From Bacteroidales bacterium (GTDB taxonomy: Bacteria > Bacteroidota > Bacteroidia > Bacteroidales > Muribaculaceae), in NCBI GenBank assembly GCA_030524805.1, contig JAUNFY010000028.1, forward strand, positions 1 to 32,405: a DNA stretch of 32,405 nucleotides. Reading direction: 5' to 3'. The notes below the pieces were generated by a model that did not search any database, was not told where the DNA came from, and saw only the letters and a program-made list of their open reading frames with translations. Both the position numbers and the translations under genes were made by a program. This document shows positions 1 through 8,555 of this stretch, one piece after another (position 1 is the stretch's first letter; every line of letters starts with the position of its first letter).

Positions 1-52
<52 letters not shown>

Positions 53-95
53 ATTATGTTTCGCTTTCGGGAAGCTCCCTTCCGTTTTGCGAGTG

Positions 96-127
96 CAAAG
101 TTAATGCTTTTTTCTCATTCCCGCAAA
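96..127 (-). promoter_or_regulatory. Promoter of tRNA-Gly copy 1
   Basis: On the minus strand TTTG (127-124) is followed after 20 nt by TAACTTTG (103-96), an exact fit to the Bacteroidota -33/-7 consensus TTTG / TAnnTTTG. The flanks are closely similar to those of the promoter at 2040-2071 in front of the second tRNA-Gly. A palindrome TTTGC-GAGT-GCAAA (86-99) covers the end of the -7 element and the likely start point. Confidence 0.85.
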
Positions 128-280
128 TTTTTCTTCAAAAAAATTAAAAATAGGCATGAAAAATACTTTTCGCAATACTTTTTCATGTCCGAAACAGGGT
201 CCGCAGATGTTATATTATTGTAATAAGAATGTAAGAAGATTGATGCTTTTGCCAATCTAAAACTAATCAAAACATTTTAT

Positions 281-1636
281 ATGAAGAAATTTTTACTTGT
301 TTCCTGTCTTTGCATGGCAATCGCCGTGCCTGCATCGGCAGCCCGCCGGATTCCGTTCCATAGCCGGCAACACGCGACCTCGCAGGAGTGCGGCAAAGCG
401 CTCCGTCTTGCCAAAATCAGCAAAGCGGCCGAAGCCGGAGTGTGGCAACCCGGAGAAATCACCTATTTTGTTCACGACGGAAACGACTGGAGCGAGGAGT
501 ATGCCCAGAACATGACCTACTACCCCAATGGAGTGGTGGAGACTTTGACGCAGGAAGATGTGTTGATGAAATTTGAATATGATGATTTGTGGCGCCCTGT
601 CCGTGTTGTAGCTTCGGCTGTTGATGATCCCGGCACGACTATCATGACATACTCTTTTGAATACGATTCTGTGGTAACGACAGCGCTGGTGAAGGTCGAG
701 GTTTCCATAAATATGATGGGCATTGATCTTTCGGAGGCCGAAGGTCTTGATGTAACCCGCAATGCTGATGGTAATGTCGTCAGGGTTGAGGAATATGTGT
801 ACAGAGGAGGTGAAAGCGTGTCTGTCGGTGGAGGTAAACATGTCTATTCTATCCTTGAGATGGAGTATGGCTCCGATGGCGAGGTTTCCACTATGTTGGT
901 TTCTGAATACGATGATTCCGGTCTTGTCTATGCCTATGAGGTCAGCGATATCGAATGGGAAAACACCGACGGACAGATTTTATCGGTAGGTGTCGACGAA
1001 AATAATTTAGCCTCCGGTCTTTTTGTCGGTGCCAACAGGATAAAAAGCGGTGTGATTACGGATACGGAAGATCCGGAGAACACGATGAGTGTCAATGTCG
1101 ACTATTTTGATGATGGTTTCGATGCTGTCATGAAAATCGGAGATATGATTGGCGAAAGAGCGGAATATCGTTTCACCGACGCATTCGGCAGTTTTCACTG
1201 CAACGACTACAATGCGGATTTTGATGTGGATGATTCCGGCGAGCTTGTGGTGAGCTCCTATTTCACATGCGACTATACCCACACTGTCGACAAGTTCGGT
1301 CTTGTGCTTGAGAATACCCTCAAATATGAGGATTGGGAAGAAGGCATGACTGCCTACGAAATCGAATCGACAATAGGTACTGTGGTGTATGACGATGAGT
1401 TTGGATACCCGGTGGAATATACAACAGAGGAATACGACGATGAAGAGCTGTATCCTGTCTCTCGTGCCGTTTACTCCGACTATGAGTACTACACAAGCGG
1501 AGTAGGCGAGAAGTTGGCCGGTGATGCCGACATGCAGGAGGAATACTACGACCTGAACGGCATGCGTGTTCAGAATCCTGCCAAAGGCATCTACATCGTA
1601 CGCCAAGGCTCGAAGATTGAGAAAAAAGTTTTCTGA
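281..1636 (+). CDS. Secreted acidic protein of unknown function with sorting-like C-terminus
   Basis: The protein has 451 residues. It starts with a clear Sec signal peptide (residues 1-20, MKKFLLVSCLCMAIAVPASA). The mature part is unusually rich in Asp, Glu and Tyr and looks like repeated beta-strand stretches (for example YSFEYDS, FTCDYTH). The last 30 residues, containing YYDLNGMRV and KGIYIVRQG and ending KKVF, resemble the C-terminal sorting tails common on secreted Bacteroidales proteins (type IX secretion type A-like). Whether this short version is functional is uncertain. The gene stands alone between two tRNA loci and ends before a 10-bp GC-rich hairpin. No enzymatic motif was seen, and I do not recognise a named family. 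The start was chosen because the signal peptide begins at this ATG. Confidence 0.8.
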   Translation: MKKFLLVSCLCMAIAVPASAARRIPFHSRQHATSQECGKALRLAKISKAAEAGVWQPGEITYFVHDGNDWSEEYAQNMTYYPNGVVETLTQEDVLMKFEYDDLWRPVRVVASAVDDPGTTIMTYSFEYDSVVTTALVKVEVSINMMGIDLSEAEGLDVTRNADGNVVRVEEYVYRGGESVSVGGGKHVYSILEMEYGSDGEVSTMLVSEYDDSGLVYAYEVSDIEWENTDGQILSVGVDENNLASGLFVGANRIKSGVITDTEDPENTMSVNVDYFDDGFDAVMKIGDMIGERAEYRFTDAFGSFHCNDYNADFDVDDSGELVVSSYFTCDYTHTVDKFGLVLENTLKYEDWEEGMTAYEIESTIGTVVYDDEFGYPVEYTTEEYDDEELYPVSRAVYSDYEYYTSGVGEKLAGDADMQEEYYDLNGMRVQNPAKGIYIVRQGSKIEKKVF

Positions 1637-1667
1637 CCTCCGCGTCTGTTTCAATCCCGACAAAATC

Positions 1668-1708
1668 CGGCGGGTGCCCCTTGACCTCAAGGCGCACCCG
1701 CCGCTTTC
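1668..1708 (+). terminator. Hairpin after the secreted protein gene
   Basis: A perfect 10-bp inverted repeat (CGGCGGGTGC at 1668-1677, GCACCCGCCG at 1694-1703) lies 32 nt after the stop codon and is followed by CTTTCTGT. The poor T-run makes it a moderate intrinsic terminator at best. Confidence 0.55.
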
Positions 1709-1770
1709 TGTATAATCACACCAATCTGCAATCCGGTACCGCGCCGACCTCCGGGCGGCGCCCCTTAAAA

Positions 1771-1809
1771 CAAAAAAAATCGGAAAACCCATTTTGGCTT
1801 TTCCGATTT
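1771..1809 (-). terminator. Intrinsic terminator of the tRNA-Gly/tRNA-Leu operon
   Basis: Read on the minus strand, a 10-bp stem AATCGGAAAA / TTTTCCGATT (1808-1799 with 1788-1779) is followed directly by a run of T (complement of 1772-1780). It starts a few bases after the 3' end of tRNA-Leu. Confidence 0.85.
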
Positions 1810-1814
1810 CCAAG

Positions 1815-1898
1815 TGTCCGAAATGAGACTCGAACTCACACGAGCGAAAGCTCACTACCCCCTCAAAGTAGCGCGTCTACCAATTCCGCCATCCGGAC
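1815..1898 (-). tRNA. tRNA-Leu (GAG)
   Basis: The minus strand folds as a class II tRNA. Acceptor GTCCGGA pairs with TTCGGAC, the D arm is present, and anticodon stem CTACT/GGTAG encloses TTGAGGG, giving anticodon GAG. There is a long variable arm (GAGC-TTTC-GCTC) and a T arm with GTTCGAGTC. The discriminator base is A. CCA is not encoded (the next bases are CTT), unlike the tRNA-Gly 16 nt upstream in the same transcript. Confidence 0.95.
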
Positions 1899-1911
1899 AT
1901 TTGAGGTTTGT

Positions 1912-1987
<76 letters not shown>

Positions 1988-2039
1988 ATTCTATTCATTC
2001 TGTTGTGCTATTCGGAAGCTCTCTTCCGTTTTGCGAGTG

Positions 2040-2071
2040 CAAAGTTAATACTTTTTTCTGAATCCTGCAAA
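2040..2071 (-). promoter_or_regulatory. Promoter of the tRNA-Gly/tRNA-Leu operon
   Basis: On the minus strand TTTG (2071-2068) is followed, 20 nt later, by TAACTTTG (2047-2040). Sequence and spacing match the promoter of the other tRNA-Gly copy, including the palindrome TTTGC-GAGT-GCAAA at 2030-2043. Confidence 0.85.
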
Positions 2072-2116
2072 TTTTTCTTCAAAAAAATGAAGCCGGATTC
2101 GTTATTCTGCATTTTT

Positions 2117-2845
2117 CTACAGCTCTACCTCCGGAATTGTCACCGAAGTGTGGCTTATAGTATCGGCATCCGAAGCCTTCGCAGCTTCCTCCTTGCGAGG
2201 GAAAAGTTCTTCGAGGGAAACGACCGATGCCCGCTGCTCGTTGTCGTGATTGATCGGCACGAGCACCGAAAGACCTATGGCAAGTATCATCACAATCATG
2301 GCCGCTGCATGCACCACGCGTTTGCTCACCACCATCACATACCTGTCGGCCGGCACAGTGATTGTGCGCATCGCCGGTTTTGCCTTGAGGCTTTCGTTTT
2401 GGAAAGCCTCGGCAACCGGGGTGGGAGCGGTGTTGCCGCTTCTTCTCATCCTGATGTCGGGCAGGATATCGCTCTGGATTTTAGAGCGGCGCGGACGGAA
2501 ACTTATCAGCCCCTCCTCGTCCATCAGCAGTCTTCCCGTCATGCCGAGCGAAACCTCACCCTCCTCACGCAGGTCGGAGACGGCCTTCTCGGTCATGGCT
2601 GCGACTCTGCAACGCGCCTCCTCATAGCTCAGATGCTCGCGACGTGCTATCGAGTGGGTCAGCAACCCGTCGTCGGTCACAACATTGCTGTTGAAGGAAA
2701 TCTCGCGGCGGCGCGGCCGGATGATGCCTCTCTCAAGATCGATGAAAGAATCGCGCTCCGTAGCGATAAATGCACCGAATCCCGGCACGATCACGCAGTC
2801 GTGTCGTGTCAGCAGATATTCTATGTGGAGCGCAAGAGTTTCCAT
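2117..2845 (-). CDS. HU-CCDC81-type DNA-binding-like protein with one membrane helix
   Basis: The protein has 242 residues. The first 120 or so resemble the paired HU-CCDC81 domains found in Bacteroidota: an opening like METLALHIEYLLTRHDCVIV, then PGFGAF, RPRRREISFN and a second HU-like part around residues 72-118. A single hydrophobic segment spans about 176-198, leaving roughly 44 residues on the far side. The known relatives I recall usually carry a C-terminal SPOR domain that binds septal peptidoglycan. Nothing SPOR-like is visible here, so this is either a short variant or a distinct subtype. A promoter-like TAATTTTG lies at 2877-2884. The gene is separated by 85 nt from the upstream TPR gene. 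The role (nucleoid-envelope or cell-wall link) is inference. Confidence 0.75.
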   Translation of the reverse strand: METLALHIEYLLTRHDCVIVPGFGAFIATERDSFIDLERGIIRPRRREISFNSNVVTDDGLLTHSIARREHLSYEEARCRVAAMTEKAVSDLREEGEVSLGMTGRLLMDEEGLISFRPRRSKIQSDILPDIRMRRSGNTAPTPVAEAFQNESLKAKPAMRTITVPADRYVMVVSKRVVHAAAMIVMILAIGLSVLVPINHDNEQRASVVSLEELFPRKEEAAKASDADTISHTSVTIPEVEL

Positions 2846-2876
2846 CGTTCAGGTTTGTTTTTCGGTTTTGCGAGTG

Positions 2877-2907
2877 CAAAATTAGTAAAAAAAATCGGTC
2901 TTTGAAA
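2877..2907 (-). promoter_or_regulatory. Probable promoter of the HU-CCDC81 gene
   Basis: The minus strand has TAATTTTG (2884-2877) preceded after 19 nt by TTTC (2907-2904), one mismatch from TTTG. The bases after the -7 element, GCACTCGCAAAAC, are the same as in both tRNA-Gly promoters, including the palindrome TTTGC-GAGT-GCAAA (2867-2880). Confidence 0.6.
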
Positions 2908-2930
2908 GGGGGTGTAAATATCTTTTCGGG

Positions 2931-3776
2931 TCACCGGTCGGGTAGAAAGCGTTCAATGGTTTGGGGATCAACGCCGTAGTGAATCGCAAGTTTTTTATCT
3001 TCCTCCGCTTCCCTGTAGATAAGTAGTTTTTCCTTTATCCAGCCTCTCAGCAGGTAGAGGCGCCCGTCGTGAGGCCGCTGCTCGATCGCATCTTTCGCTA
3101 TGTCAAGCGCTTCCTGCAGTTGGCCGGTGTAGCCGAGGTTTTCGATAAGACCCAGCTGGAATTCCACCTTGTCTTCATCTGATGGAGTGCAGCGGCTGAT
3201 GGCGTCGCGGTAGTAGCCCGCGGCCTCGGCAGGGCGTCCCTGCGCCTCCATGCACTTCGCCATTCCTCCGGGTCCCCACGTGTCGGCGGGAAAATGCTTG
3301 GTCAGGAATTCGAAGTCGGTGTATGCCCCGCGGAAGTCCTGGTTTCTCAACCTCAGCAACCCTCGTGTCTGGCGCGGCCATTTGGCCATGCTGTCGATCT
3401 GCAATATGTTGTCGAGCGTTTCAGCCGCGCCGTCATTGTCGCCTGAAAGCAGTTCTATCTTGGCTTTCGACGAGAGTACGGTCACGTTTTTCGGAGCCCG
3501 CGACAAGGCGATGTCGAAGCATTGCATCGCCTCGCCATATTTGCCGTCCATTCCCGTGGCGAGTCCGAGGTTGGCGAAGAGCATGATGTTGCCCACGTTG
3601 CCCGGCTCGAGACGCAGGGCCTCGCGTATGCACCGCGCGGAGTCTTGCCAGCGCTCCTTGCCTATGTAGTATTGTGCCGAGTCGGCAAGTTGCAGATATC
3701 TTGAATCGGAAGCGGTCTGCGCTGATGCGCAAACCGCTCCCGTCATTACTATAGTAAGCAGAATTGTCTTTCTCAT
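2931..3776 (-). CDS. Periplasmic TPR-repeat protein
   Basis: The protein has 281 residues. A signal peptide covers about 1-19 (MRKTILLTIVMTGAVCASA). The rest is alpha-helical tetratricopeptide-like repeats, with recognisable units such as WQDSARCIREALRLEPGN, YGEAMQCFDIALSRAPKN, RPAEAAGYYRDAI and YREAEEDKKLAIHYG. There is no catalytic motif, so a scaffolding or chaperone-like role in the periplasm is inferred. Its ATG overlaps the stop of dsbD (ATGA), so it is translationally coupled to and co-transcribed with the redox operon. That suggests it assists envelope protein folding or maturation, but the partner is unknown. Confidence 0.8.
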   Translation of the reverse strand: MRKTILLTIVMTGAVCASAQTASDSRYLQLADSAQYYIGKERWQDSARCIREALRLEPGNVGNIMLFANLGLATGMDGKYGEAMQCFDIALSRAPKNVTVLSSKAKIELLSGDNDGAAETLDNILQIDSMAKWPRQTRGLLRLRNQDFRGAYTDFEFLTKHFPADTWGPGGMAKCMEAQGRPAEAAGYYRDAISRCTPSDEDKVEFQLGLIENLGYTGQLQEALDIAKDAIEQRPHDGRLYLLRGWIKEKLLIYREAEEDKKLAIHYGVDPQTIERFLPDR

Positions 3777-5824
3777 TTCTTCTGATAGTTGTCCAGACCC
3801 TGGCGCAGGAATTTCTTGTAGCCGGGTATGTCTTCCTTATATACGAAGGCCGGGGCCAGCGGTTGTCCGTCGTTGTCTACCAGCACGTGGAAGGGCTGGG
3901 CGTTGGCGCCGAACTTCGAACGCTGCAGATAGCTCCATTTGTCTCCGTAGGTGCGGAGAGTGCGGCGGGTGCCGTCTTTTTCTGTTACCTTGATGGGAGA
4001 GGGGAGTTCCTTCTTCTCATCCACCATCAGGGTCACCAGCACGTAGTCTTCATCGATGGTGGCCTTGATTTCCGGATCGGTCCATACGGCGGCTTCCATC
4101 TTGCGGCAGTTGACGCATCCATAGCCGGAGAAGTCGAGCATTACCGGCTTGCCGAGCTGCTTGCCAAGGCGCATGCCTTCCTCGTAATCGTCCACTACCG
4201 CGTGCACGTCGCCTTCATAGAGCGAGAAGTCCTGGGTGTAGGTAGGGGGAGCGAACGCGCTGATGGCTTTCAGCGGAGCGCCCCAGAGGCCGGGCACCAT
4301 GTAGATGGCGAATGAGAGCGAGACGCAGGCAAGCATGAAGCGGGTCACTCCGATGCGTTCCACCTTGTCGTCGTGCGGGAAGGTGATCTTGCCAAGAAGG
4401 TAGACTCCGAGGAGTGCGAAGATCACTATCCAGAGGCTCACGAACACCTCGCGGTCGAGGATGCGCCAGCCGTAGGCGAGGTCGGCAACCGAGAGGAACT
4501 TCAGCGCAAGCGCGAGCTCAAGGAAGCCGAGCACCACTTTCACGGTGTTCATCCATCCGCCCGATTTAGGCATGCTGTTGAGCATGGTCGGGAACATGGC
4601 GAAGAGGGTGAAGGGGAGGGCAAGGGCGAGCGCGAAGCCAAACATACCGATGGCCGGAGTCACGAAATTGCTCGTGGAGGCTGCCTCCACAAGGAGAGTG
4701 CCGATGATCGGGCCGGTGCAGCTGAACGATACGAGCACCAGTGTGAATGCCATGAAGAAGATGGAGAGCATGCCGGTGGTGGCATCCACCTTGGAGTCCA
4801 TCTTGTTGGTCCAGCTCGACGGTAGTGTAAGCTCGAAACCTCCCATGAAAGAGATGGCGAACACCACAAGCAGCAGGAAGAAGATGATGTTGAAGATGGC
4901 GTTGGTCGCAAGGTTGTTGAGAGCCGAAGCGCCGAAGATGGCCGATATGGCAAGTCCGAGCACCACATAGATCACTATGATGCTGGCACCATAGGTGGCG
5001 GCGGCTCCGATTGCTTTGCGGCGGCTCTTCTTGTTGGTCTTGAGGAAGAACGATACGGTCATCGGTATCATCGGCCACACGCATGGCGTCACGAGCGCTA
5101 TCAGGCCGCCGAGAAAGCCGGCGATGAAGATATAGAGCAGGCTGCTTTCGGAGCCTTCAGCCGTATCCTGCTCAAATTCCTTGAGCTCAGCCTCCACGTT
5201 GGCCCACCAGCCTTCCTTGCTCACGTCGCCGTCGGTCAGGGCGGCGGGCTCGAAAGGTGCGTTGGCGTCGCGGAGCGAGTCTACAGTCTCTGCTATGGCC
5301 TCGGCCTTAGTGAGGTCGTCGGCTTTCTTATCGGCTTCCGCTTCCGGCTGGGGAGTTGCGGCCACTGGTGATTTGCCCGTAAGGCTTTTGCCGCCGTAGA
5401 CCTGGGTGCAGCCCGTGTCGTTGCAGGCCTGTCCCTTGATTTCCACGTCCACGCTGTAGGTGGCGGCTGTAGGTTTCAGTTTCTGGGTGAAGACTACTTT
5501 TCCTGAGTAGAAATGCTGGTCTACTTCGAAAGTGTCGTCAAATTCCTTTGTGTAAGCCCTGTCGGCAACCGGGGCGCCATCGGTCTGGCAACCGGTAGTG
5601 TCGAAATAAAACACGAGCGGATTCGACCCGCCGGCAGGATTGTCGGTGGAATACAGGTGATAGCCGGGGGCTATGGTGGCGGTGGCCACTATCTTGGGGC
5701 TCGCGGTGCCGTCGCCCTCAAGGCGTATGTCCCACTGCACTGCGCCGGCGCCCTTTGCCGCAAACGCGAAAAGGGTCAGCTGCAGCAGGCAGAGCAGGGT
5801 GGTAAGGATGCTTTTTCGATTCAT
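3773..5824 (-). CDS. dsbD: Thiol:disulfide interchange protein DsbD
   Basis: DsbD moves electrons from cytoplasmic thioredoxin across the inner membrane to periplasmic thiol proteins. The protein has 683 residues and all three domains. After a signal peptide (about 1-25) comes an N-terminal immunoglobulin-like domain with a cysteine pair C134/C139 (ACNDTGC). A multi-pass CcdA-like core (about 230-515) carries C248 (TPCVWPMIP) and C369 (FSCTGP). A C-terminal thioredoxin-fold domain carries CVNC at 570-573. All six cysteines expected of the family are present. A gap of 45 nt without a clear promoter separates it from the upstream Omp28-like gene, and it overlaps the downstream TPR gene by 4 nt. 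The neighbours TlpA and a CxxC lipoprotein fit as its electron acceptors. Confidence 0.93.
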   Translation of the reverse strand: MNRKSILTTLLCLLQLTLFAFAAKGAGAVQWDIRLEGDGTASPKIVATATIAPGYHLYSTDNPAGGSNPLVFYFDTTGCQTDGAPVADRAYTKEFDDTFEVDQHFYSGKVVFTQKLKPTAATYSVDVEIKGQACNDTGCTQVYGGKSLTGKSPVAATPQPEAEADKKADDLTKAEAIAETVDSLRDANAPFEPAALTDGDVSKEGWWANVEAELKEFEQDTAEGSESSLLYIFIAGFLGGLIALVTPCVWPMIPMTVSFFLKTNKKSRRKAIGAAATYGASIIVIYVVLGLAISAIFGASALNNLATNAIFNIIFFLLLVVFAISFMGGFELTLPSSWTNKMDSKVDATTGMLSIFFMAFTLVLVSFSCTGPIIGTLLVEAASTSNFVTPAIGMFGFALALALPFTLFAMFPTMLNSMPKSGGWMNTVKVVLGFLELALALKFLSVADLAYGWRILDREVFVSLWIVIFALLGVYLLGKITFPHDDKVERIGVTRFMLACVSLSFAIYMVPGLWGAPLKAISAFAPPTYTQDFSLYEGDVHAVVDDYEEGMRLGKQLGKPVMLDFSGYGCVNCRKMEAAVWTDPEIKATIDEDYVLVTLMVDEKKELPSPIKVTEKDGTRRTLRTYGDKWSYLQRSKFGANAQPFHVLVDNDGQPLAPAFVYKEDIPGYKKFLRQGLDNYQKK

Positions 5825-5869
5825 GTCTTTACCTTAATCTTTAAATTTGGGATACACGAATATACTTTG

Positions 5870-6736
5870 TTATATTTCGTCGTCAGATGTTGTCTCGTCG
5901 GCGATGGCCGGAATCTGGAGCGCCTGCTCCACTTCCTTGTTGTCGTCGGCATATACAAACACCACAACATCGCAGTTCGACGCGTTCCATTTCTCGTCGA
6001 GGGTCATCGAAGCGTTGCCGTTTCTTATCTCGCCCACATGGAAGTCGTCGCCGATGTTGTCGCCCCAGTCGCCGTTGAGCGAGGCGCGCAGCACATGGTT
6101 GTGCTCGTAGTCGAGGTTCAGTTTGCCGTCGGGCATGGTCTGGGTGCCCATGATGCCGCTTTCCACGAGCCATACCGTCACGTTGAGCCGGCGGCCCACG
6201 TTGTTGCCGAATTCAATGCTGTAGTCCACGTCGAGCTTGCGCGAGGCTTCGTCGTATGTGGTCGACGCCGTGATGCTCATCGCTGCCGATACGGCGAGGG
6301 CTTCCGATGCCTTCTGCATCCATTCGGGTATAGAGCCCGACATTGAACTTCTGAGGCCGTTGAAGATGGCTGTCGGGAAGCCGCTCGGTTTGTAGTAGTC
6401 GTAGAGTGCTGTGGCGGCCTGCGACCTCAGGTCCTGAAGGTCGGGCATGGTGTATTTGCTGAAGACGGGGTTGGTGTTGATGTCGCCGTAGGGGTGAAGC
6501 CCTACCGAGATCACGCGGCCCGATCCATCGTCTTCCTTTATCTGGTCTACCATTGCCGCTCCGTTGGGACAGTTCTTGCAGTTGTTGCCCGTAAACTCCA
6601 TGATGAGGAGCGTGCGGGGATTCTCCACCACCGGTTTCTCTACCGTGATGTAGCGGTCGTCTTCCGCTATGTTGTCGCAGCCTGCGGCCAGCGTGGCGAG
6701 CAGCAGGGCGCCGGTCATGATTATTGATGCTTTCAT
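5870..6736 (-). CDS. Omp28-like outer-membrane lipoprotein with CxxC motif
   Basis: The protein has 288 residues. A lipoprotein signal ends in LAAGC (lipid-bearing C20). The next part resembles the Omp28 family of Bacteroidales, including the thioredoxin-like strand LLIMEFTGNNCKNCPNG with a CKNC pair at C53/C56, then SVGLHPYG and a GFPTAIFNG cis-proline-like segment. This is a thioredoxin fold with a redox-type motif. The C-terminal half (about 165-288) looks like a beta-sandwich. Family members are known as outer-membrane or surface lipoproteins in Porphyromonas. The start shares one base with the stop of the upstream barrel gene (TGATG). Its place between TlpA and DsbD genes suggests it is a redox-active surface or periplasmic partner; its substrate is unknown. 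Confidence 0.82.
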   Translation of the reverse strand: MKASIIMTGALLLATLAAGCDNIAEDDRYITVEKPVVENPRTLLIMEFTGNNCKNCPNGAAMVDQIKEDDGSGRVISVGLHPYGDINTNPVFSKYTMPDLQDLRSQAATALYDYYKPSGFPTAIFNGLRSSMSGSIPEWMQKASEALAVSAAMSITASTTYDEASRKLDVDYSIEFGNNVGRRLNVTVWLVESGIMGTQTMPDGKLNLDYEHNHVLRASLNGDWGDNIGDDFHVGEIRNGNASMTLDEKWNASNCDVVVFVYADDNKEVEQALQIPAIADETTSDDEI

Positions 6737-8523
6737 CAGAAAGTGTAGTTATAGGTTAGGTTGAATCCCTTTGTCTCAGGAACCCAGCGGCACACGCCGC
6801 CCGAGCAGTTGTAGCCTTCCTTCACGCGGCCGTAGCCGAATGTGAAGCGGTTGGCTTTCAGGTTGTAGGTCACGAGCGCCGAGTAGTAATTGTCGTTGCG
6901 CGCGCTGTTCCATGTGTCGGTCAGCGTTATCATCCAGTGTGGTGCGAACGAAACTTCCACCAGTCCGGCTATCCAGTCGCCCTTGTCCTGCTTTGTCTGC
7001 AGATACTGGGCCTCGAATCTCAGCTGCGCCTTCTTGGCCATCTTCCACTGTCCTTCATACACGAAGATGTTGCTTGTCACCATTCCGCCGTGTCCTTCCA
7101 CGATGGTCTGGTTGTATTTCTGGAACATGTAGAAGAAAGTCATCTGATAGGTGCGCGAAAGCTTCTTGTTGAGCTCGAAGTTGAGGTCGGCGTAGTAGAG
7201 CGAGCCTATCTTCCAGAAGGGTGATTTATACTGGTTTGTGCCCGGTTCCCTGTCGGTGGAGATGGCGCCGGCCGGTTTGAAATAGTCAAGACCGGAGATG
7301 TAGCTCGCGCTCAGGCGCACGTTGGTGCCGTATTTGCCACCGAGCGGTGTCTTTTTCTTGAAGAGGTAACGCACGTCGGCCTGGAATGCCCATTCGCCGT
7401 CGGCCTGGGTGGCGTAAGGATACATCGCAGCCAGCGCGAAGGTCTGCGTGAGGGTGAATGCCGGAAGATGGTTGACTGTCGAACTCAGCAGATAGTCGGC
7501 GTCGATCACCCGCTTCGACCTGAAGTCCATGTTGTCGCTGCGTTTGGCCTGGAGCATCGCGGAGAAACCGCTCTTCGAGTAGGTGCCCGAGAGCAGCACT
7601 GCCTGTCCGCGACGGTAGGTGAAGTTGTTGAGCGAGTTGGGATCGTTGTTCTTGGTGGCGTATTCAAGCAGGAAGTTGAAGTCGTTGGCGCGGAGTTTCA
7701 CTCTCGCGTCGAAGGCAGCCGTGTTTTGAGGCAGGTTAAGATAGTAGTCGTAGCCCGGAGTAGGATTAGGCACGAGGCTACCCGAAGGTGTCACCTTAAT
7801 CTGTTCTGTCTTGTCGTGCTTGCCTACATACGACAGGCCGAGCGACAGACCATAGCGGCGGTCGAATTTCTCCCTGAAAGTCTCGTTGAGGCTCCACTCC
7901 GCGTCTGCTCCCCACAGCCATGAGGAATTCCACTCCCAGTATCGGCGCTGCTTTCCGGCGAGGGCCGTGATCTGCAGGCCGTCGGTAGGCTGCACTTTGA
8001 TTCGGCCGCCCCTGATGGCGTTGTCTACGCCCAGCGAACGTTCCTGATAGGTGCGCAGGATGAGGCCTGAGCCGAACTGCTCGTAGAAATCGCCTACTGT
8101 AGCCTGCCAGCGTTTGAAATTCACTGTGCCCCAGATGTATGGCACGCCCCAGCCGCCGAAGCCCTTGTCGTAGCCCGGAAGCGGCCACTTGGTCCATTGG
8201 AAGCGGGCGCCGATCGACACGTGAGGAGCGGTGACGGTCAGGTCGAAATAGGTGTTGTTGAGCACATCTTTCTCATACTCTCCGGTTTTCTCTCCCTTGA
8301 AATTGTAGGGAATCAGAAATTCCGTCTGGATGGATCCGTTGGCTCTGATCTGCTTGAGCCACTTCGAAAACTCGCTCGGCTCCTTGTCGGAGTCGGGCGT
8401 CTGCACGTATGTGTCCGACAGATTGCCTACCAGGGGAGGGTAATTGTCAACACAATTTTCAGTGTCCCCTGCAAATGAGTGGAACACTGAAAAAGAACAA
8501 AGTAAAAAAAGAAATTTTTTCAT
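6736..8523 (-). CDS. Outer-membrane beta-barrel-like protein (DUF6029-like)
   Basis: The protein has 595 residues. It has a signal peptide (MKKFLFLLCSFSVFHSFA) and then almost entirely amphipathic beta-strand sequence rich in Tyr, Trp and Gly (for example WGTVNFKRWQATVGDFYEQF, LLEYATKNNDPN, FYMFQKYNQT). It ends in the aromatic strand FNLTYNYTF, as outer-membrane barrels do. It resembles Bacteroidota proteins annotated DUF6029; this family name is from memory and not certain. No plug domain or TonB box is visible, so it is not a typical TonB receptor. It lies 32 nt after the TlpA gene and overlaps the Omp28-like gene by one base, so the three are one transcript. A joint role as a barrel holding the Omp28-like lipoprotein is an inference from this order. 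Confidence 0.7.
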   Translation of the reverse strand: MKKFLFLLCSFSVFHSFAGDTENCVDNYPPLVGNLSDTYVQTPDSDKEPSEFSKWLKQIRANGSIQTEFLIPYNFKGEKTGEYEKDVLNNTYFDLTVTAPHVSIGARFQWTKWPLPGYDKGFGGWGVPYIWGTVNFKRWQATVGDFYEQFGSGLILRTYQERSLGVDNAIRGGRIKVQPTDGLQITALAGKQRRYWEWNSSWLWGADAEWSLNETFREKFDRRYGLSLGLSYVGKHDKTEQIKVTPSGSLVPNPTPGYDYYLNLPQNTAAFDARVKLRANDFNFLLEYATKNNDPNSLNNFTYRRGQAVLLSGTYSKSGFSAMLQAKRSDNMDFRSKRVIDADYLLSSTVNHLPAFTLTQTFALAAMYPYATQADGEWAFQADVRYLFKKKTPLGGKYGTNVRLSASYISGLDYFKPAGAISTDREPGTNQYKSPFWKIGSLYYADLNFELNKKLSRTYQMTFFYMFQKYNQTIVEGHGGMVTSNIFVYEGQWKMAKKAQLRFEAQYLQTKQDKGDWIAGLVEVSFAPHWMITLTDTWNSARNDNYYSALVTYNLKANRFTFGYGRVKEGYNCSGGVCRWVPETKGFNLTYNYTF

Positions 8524-8555
8524 TGTGGTCGGTAGGATGGAAATGAAGAAGTTGT

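Noticed and set aside
5513-6346. 277-codon plus-strand open frame across the dsbD / Omp28-like junction
   Set aside because: It is antisense to two recognised genes and has no recognisable protein features.
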